This document shows positions 62,035-64,000 of a DNA stretch of 64,000 nt, one piece after another. Made by a program: the position numbers and the translations under genes. How positions within the stretch are numbered: the stretch's first letter is position 1; each line of letters begins with the position of its first letter. A model generated the notes under the pieces. That model worked only from the letters and a program-made list of their open reading frames with translations. It was not told the DNA's origin and did not search any database. Source of the stretch: a bacterium (GTDB lineage: Bacteria > Elusimicrobiota > Elusimicrobia > Elusimicrobiales > UBA9959); contig JAJZPL010000003.1 of assembly GCA_021811185.1 (NCBI GenBank), positions 1-64,000 of the forward strand, in the 5' to 3' direction.

Positions 62035-63464
62035 ATGCTGAGCTCCTTGGGGTTAGAGGTGAGCCAGAATTCGTAGATAGCCCTGGTCACGAAGACGGAA
62101 GTGAACATACCGATAAGAAGACCGATGGTCAGCGTCACGGCGAAGCCCTTTACCGGGCCGGAGCCGAACTGGAACAGGAAGATGGACGCTATCCAGGTGG
62201 TCACGTTGGAGTCCAGGATGGCGCTCCAGGCCTTGTCGTAGCCGGTGGGGATGATCATCGCCACGGGCTTGGACAGCGCCATTTCCTCGCGCATGCGCTC
62301 GAGGATCAGCACGTTCGCGTCGATGGCCATGGCCAGCGACAGGATCATGCCGGCGATGCCGGGCAGCGTGAGCGTGGCCGAGAAGTAGCTCATCGCCGCG
62401 ATCAGGAACACGAAGTTGAGCAGCAGGGCGGTGTCGGCGATGAAGCCGCCGCCTTTGTAGTAGATGGCCATGAAGACCAGTACCAGCAGCAGGCCGCCCA
62501 GCGCCGACATAAGGCCTTTGTGGATGGAGTCTTCGCCCAGACCGGGGCCTACCACGCGCTTCTCGATGATGTTCACCGGAGCGGGCAGGGAGCCGGCGCG
62601 CAGCACGATGGCCAGGTCGCGGGCTTCTTCCAGCGTGAAGGAGCCCTCGATCACGCCCGAGCCGCCGGAGATACGGGTCTTGATGACGGGGGCGGAGTGC
62701 ACGACGCCGTCGAGCACGATGGCCAGGTACTTGCCGACGTTGGCGCCGGTGAACTGGTCGAACAGCCTGCCGCCTTCCTTATTGAAGGTGAAGCCGATGC
62801 TGGGGGTGCCGAACTGGCGGTCGCTCTCGACGCGCGCGTTCTCGAGGTAGGCGCCGGTCACGGACACGGTGTCGTTAAGCACGTAGTAGCGCGTCCTGTC
62901 GCCTTCCTCGCCTGCCGCCGATTTGCAGAGGATCGTGCCTTTCGGCAGCAGTTTGGCGATCTCGGGGACGGGCGTGCCGTCCTTGTTCAGGGGGGAGCCG
63001 TCCATCAGCTCGGCCTTGGAGATCACGGTCTGCGCTTCCGGGGATTCGTTCACGAGGCGGAATTCCAGCAGCGCGGTCTTGCCGATGAGGTTCTCGGCTT
63101 CTTCGGTGTTGGAGATGCCGGGGAGGTCCACGGAGATCCAGCGTTCGCCCTGGCGTGAGATGGGGGTTTCGCCCACGCCGTACTGGTCGATGCGGTTGCG
63201 GATGATCTCGATGGCGCGGGCCATCGCGTCGTTAAGCTGCTCTTTTTTTCCGAGCTTGGCGACGTCCAGCTCCAGCAGCAGGTGCGTGCCGCCGCGCAGG
63301 TCGAGGCCCAGGTTCAGGATGCGCTTGGGGCGCATGCGCACGGCTTCGAGCTTGGCGCGCTCGCCCGGGGTCTTGGTGTACCACTCCACGGTGGGGTACA
63401 GCAGCCAGAATGAAAGGATCAGGAGGCCCAGGACGGTGCCTATTTTCCAGTGTAATTTTGTCAT
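62031..63464 (-). CDS. secD: Protein translocase subunit SecD
   Basis: N-terminal helix, then the periplasmic P1 domain (LGLDLRGGTHLLLELD, in part), WISVDLPGI, and a C-terminal six-helix region with SLAMAIDANVLILERMREE. Its 477 residues are shorter than the E. coli protein but normal in many phyla. It is encoded between yajC and secF. Confidence 0.97.
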   Translation of the reverse strand: MTKLHWKIGTVLGLLILSFWLLYPTVEWYTKTPGERAKLEAVRMRPKRILNLGLDLRGGTHLLLELDVAKLGKKEQLNDAMARAIEIIRNRIDQYGVGETPISRQGERWISVDLPGISNTEEAENLIGKTALLEFRLVNESPEAQTVISKAELMDGSPLNKDGTPVPEIAKLLPKGTILCKSAAGEEGDRTRYYVLNDTVSVTGAYLENARVESDRQFGTPSIGFTFNKEGGRLFDQFTGANVGKYLAIVLDGVVHSAPVIKTRISGGSGVIEGSFTLEEARDLAIVLRAGSLPAPVNIIEKRVVGPGLGEDSIHKGLMSALGGLLLVLVFMAIYYKGGGFIADTALLLNFVFLIAAMSYFSATLTLPGIAGMILSLAMAIDANVLILERMREEMALSKPVAMIIPTGYDKAWSAILDSNVTTWIASIFLFQFGSGPVKGFAVTLTIGLLIGMFTSVFVTRAIYEFWLTSNPKELSI

Positions 63465-63477
63465 TTCCGATCGCTCC

Positions 63478-63771
63478 TTAGTTTGCCTGCGTTACTTTGC
63501 CGTTCATTACCGCGCCGATGGCGCTGCGGGTGAAGGACGCTTTCACGCCCTTGGCTATTTCGAGCTCTATCTCGTCTTCTTTCACGGAGGTTATCACGCC
63601 TATCATGCCGCCGCGGGTTATCACCCTGTCGCCGGCCTTCAGGGCTTCCAGCATCAGCTTGGTCTCTTTAAGCTGCTTCTGCTGGGGGCGGATAAGCAGG
63701 AAATAGAAAATCACGGCTACGGCCGCAAAGGGGATAAGCTGCATCAGGGTCGCGTTCGCATTAGGGTTCAT
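63478..63771 (-). CDS. yajC: Preprotein translocase accessory subunit YajC
   Basis: A single transmembrane helix followed by FYFLLIRPQQKQLKE, then LKAGDRVITRGGMIGVI, the hallmark YajC segments. 97 residues. It associates with SecDF. GGAGGAACG upstream gives a strong ribosome-binding site. secD starts 13 bases after its stop. Confidence 0.95.
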   Translation of the reverse strand: MNPNANATLMQLIPFAAVAVIFYFLLIRPQQKQLKETKLMLEALKAGDRVITRGGMIGVITSVKEDEIELEIAKGVKASFTRSAIGAVMNGKVTQAN

Positions 63772-63826
63772 CGTTCCTCCGTCGTCAGTTGTACCGCTAT
63801 TATTGTAACAAATTTTATCCGGCTTG

Positions 63827-64000
63827 TTACTTGGCCGTCATATAGACATCCATAAAGGCTTTCTTCGCCTGCTTGAAGTTACCCGCCGCCACCGCCAGGC
63901 GCATGAGCTTGGTCTGGTTGATAAGGAAGCGCAGGTTGTGGATGGACATCAGCTGGCTGGCCAGGATCTCTTTGGACTTGTACAGGTGCGACAGGTAGCC
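63827..64000 (-). CDS. tgt: tRNA-guanine transglycosylase, C-terminal fragment (partial at window edge)
   Basis: The frame is open from the window end to a TAA at 63827-63829 and encodes 57 residues. The piece YLSHLYKSKEILASQLMS then IHNLRFL is the conserved C-terminal segment of bacterial Tgt, which inserts queuine precursor into tRNA. Its position before yajC-secD-secF is the classic operon order. The N-terminus lies outside the window. Confidence 0.85.
   Translation of the reverse strand, partial: GYLSHLYKSKEILASQLMSIHNLRFLINQTKLMRLAVAAGNFKQAKKAFMDVYMTAK

Overview
The window reads as a Gram-negative (diderm), LPS-making bacterium. It carries KDO, heptose and lipid A genes, the Lpt transport genes, a secretin and type IV pilin genes. 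Core genes are GC-rich (roughly 60 % or more by eye). The pairing of O-antigen-ligase/TPR proteins, a compact pilus operon and large fibre-like surface proteins resembles genomes of Elusimicrobiota or related little-sampled phyla; this placement is inference, not proven.

Layout. (1) Positions 1-14,590 are an accessory island with clearly lower and uneven GC. It holds a decayed lipoprotein-like gene, two exported proteins (one a likely outer-membrane barrel), and an 1101-residue protein with a PLD-like centre. An array of nine helically phased CCGTG repeats follows, then a five-gene mobile module: HTH protein, miniature ABC-type ATPase, unknown protein, DNA methyltransferase fused to an HTH, and tyrosine integrase. 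Next comes a 1240-residue STAND-type NTPase with an N-terminal PD-(D/E)xK-like nuclease, an Avs-like antiphage architecture. The island ends at a tRNA-Thr gene. (2) 14,736-32,664 is a cell-surface block: two O-antigen-ligase/TPR membrane proteins, an OmpA-family protein, and a type IV pilus / type II secretion machine (PilM-PilN fusion, PilO, PilP, secretin, PilB, PilC, four pilins) plus a secreted gluzincin protease. (3) 32,668-40,947 holds nadB-uvrA on the minus strand and a plus-strand housekeeping operon (flippase-like membrane protein, gamma carbonic anhydrase, response regulator, endonuclease III relative, TPR protein). (4) 40,948-41,259 is a non-coding stretch with a consensus sigma-70 promoter, a hairpin terminator and a well-formed three-way-junction RNA candidate. 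(5) 41,260-55,144, minus strand, is an LPS biogenesis supercluster: lptB-lptA-lptC-kdsD-(zinc ribbon)-kdsA-pyrG-kdsB-rfaE1, then DUF3108, methyltransferase, gmhB, lpxK, a heptosyltransferase, a deacetylase and a chimeric heptosyltransferase. (6) 55,276-59,191 encodes two exported surface proteins, one a long repetitive fibre. (7) 59,197-64,000, minus strand, is waaA, an unknown gene, and the classic tgt-yajC-secD-secF export operon, with tgt cut by the window edge.

How it fits together. KdsD, KdsA and KdsB (with PyrG making the CTP) supply CMP-KDO to WaaA. RfaE1 and GmhB supply heptose to the GT9 enzymes, LpxK finishes lipid A, and LptA/B/C export the product. The two ligase/TPR proteins sit directly before the pilus genes and could act on LPS or on pilins. 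The accessory island carries the most novel material: an uncharacterised mobile module beside two large proteins of defence-like architecture.
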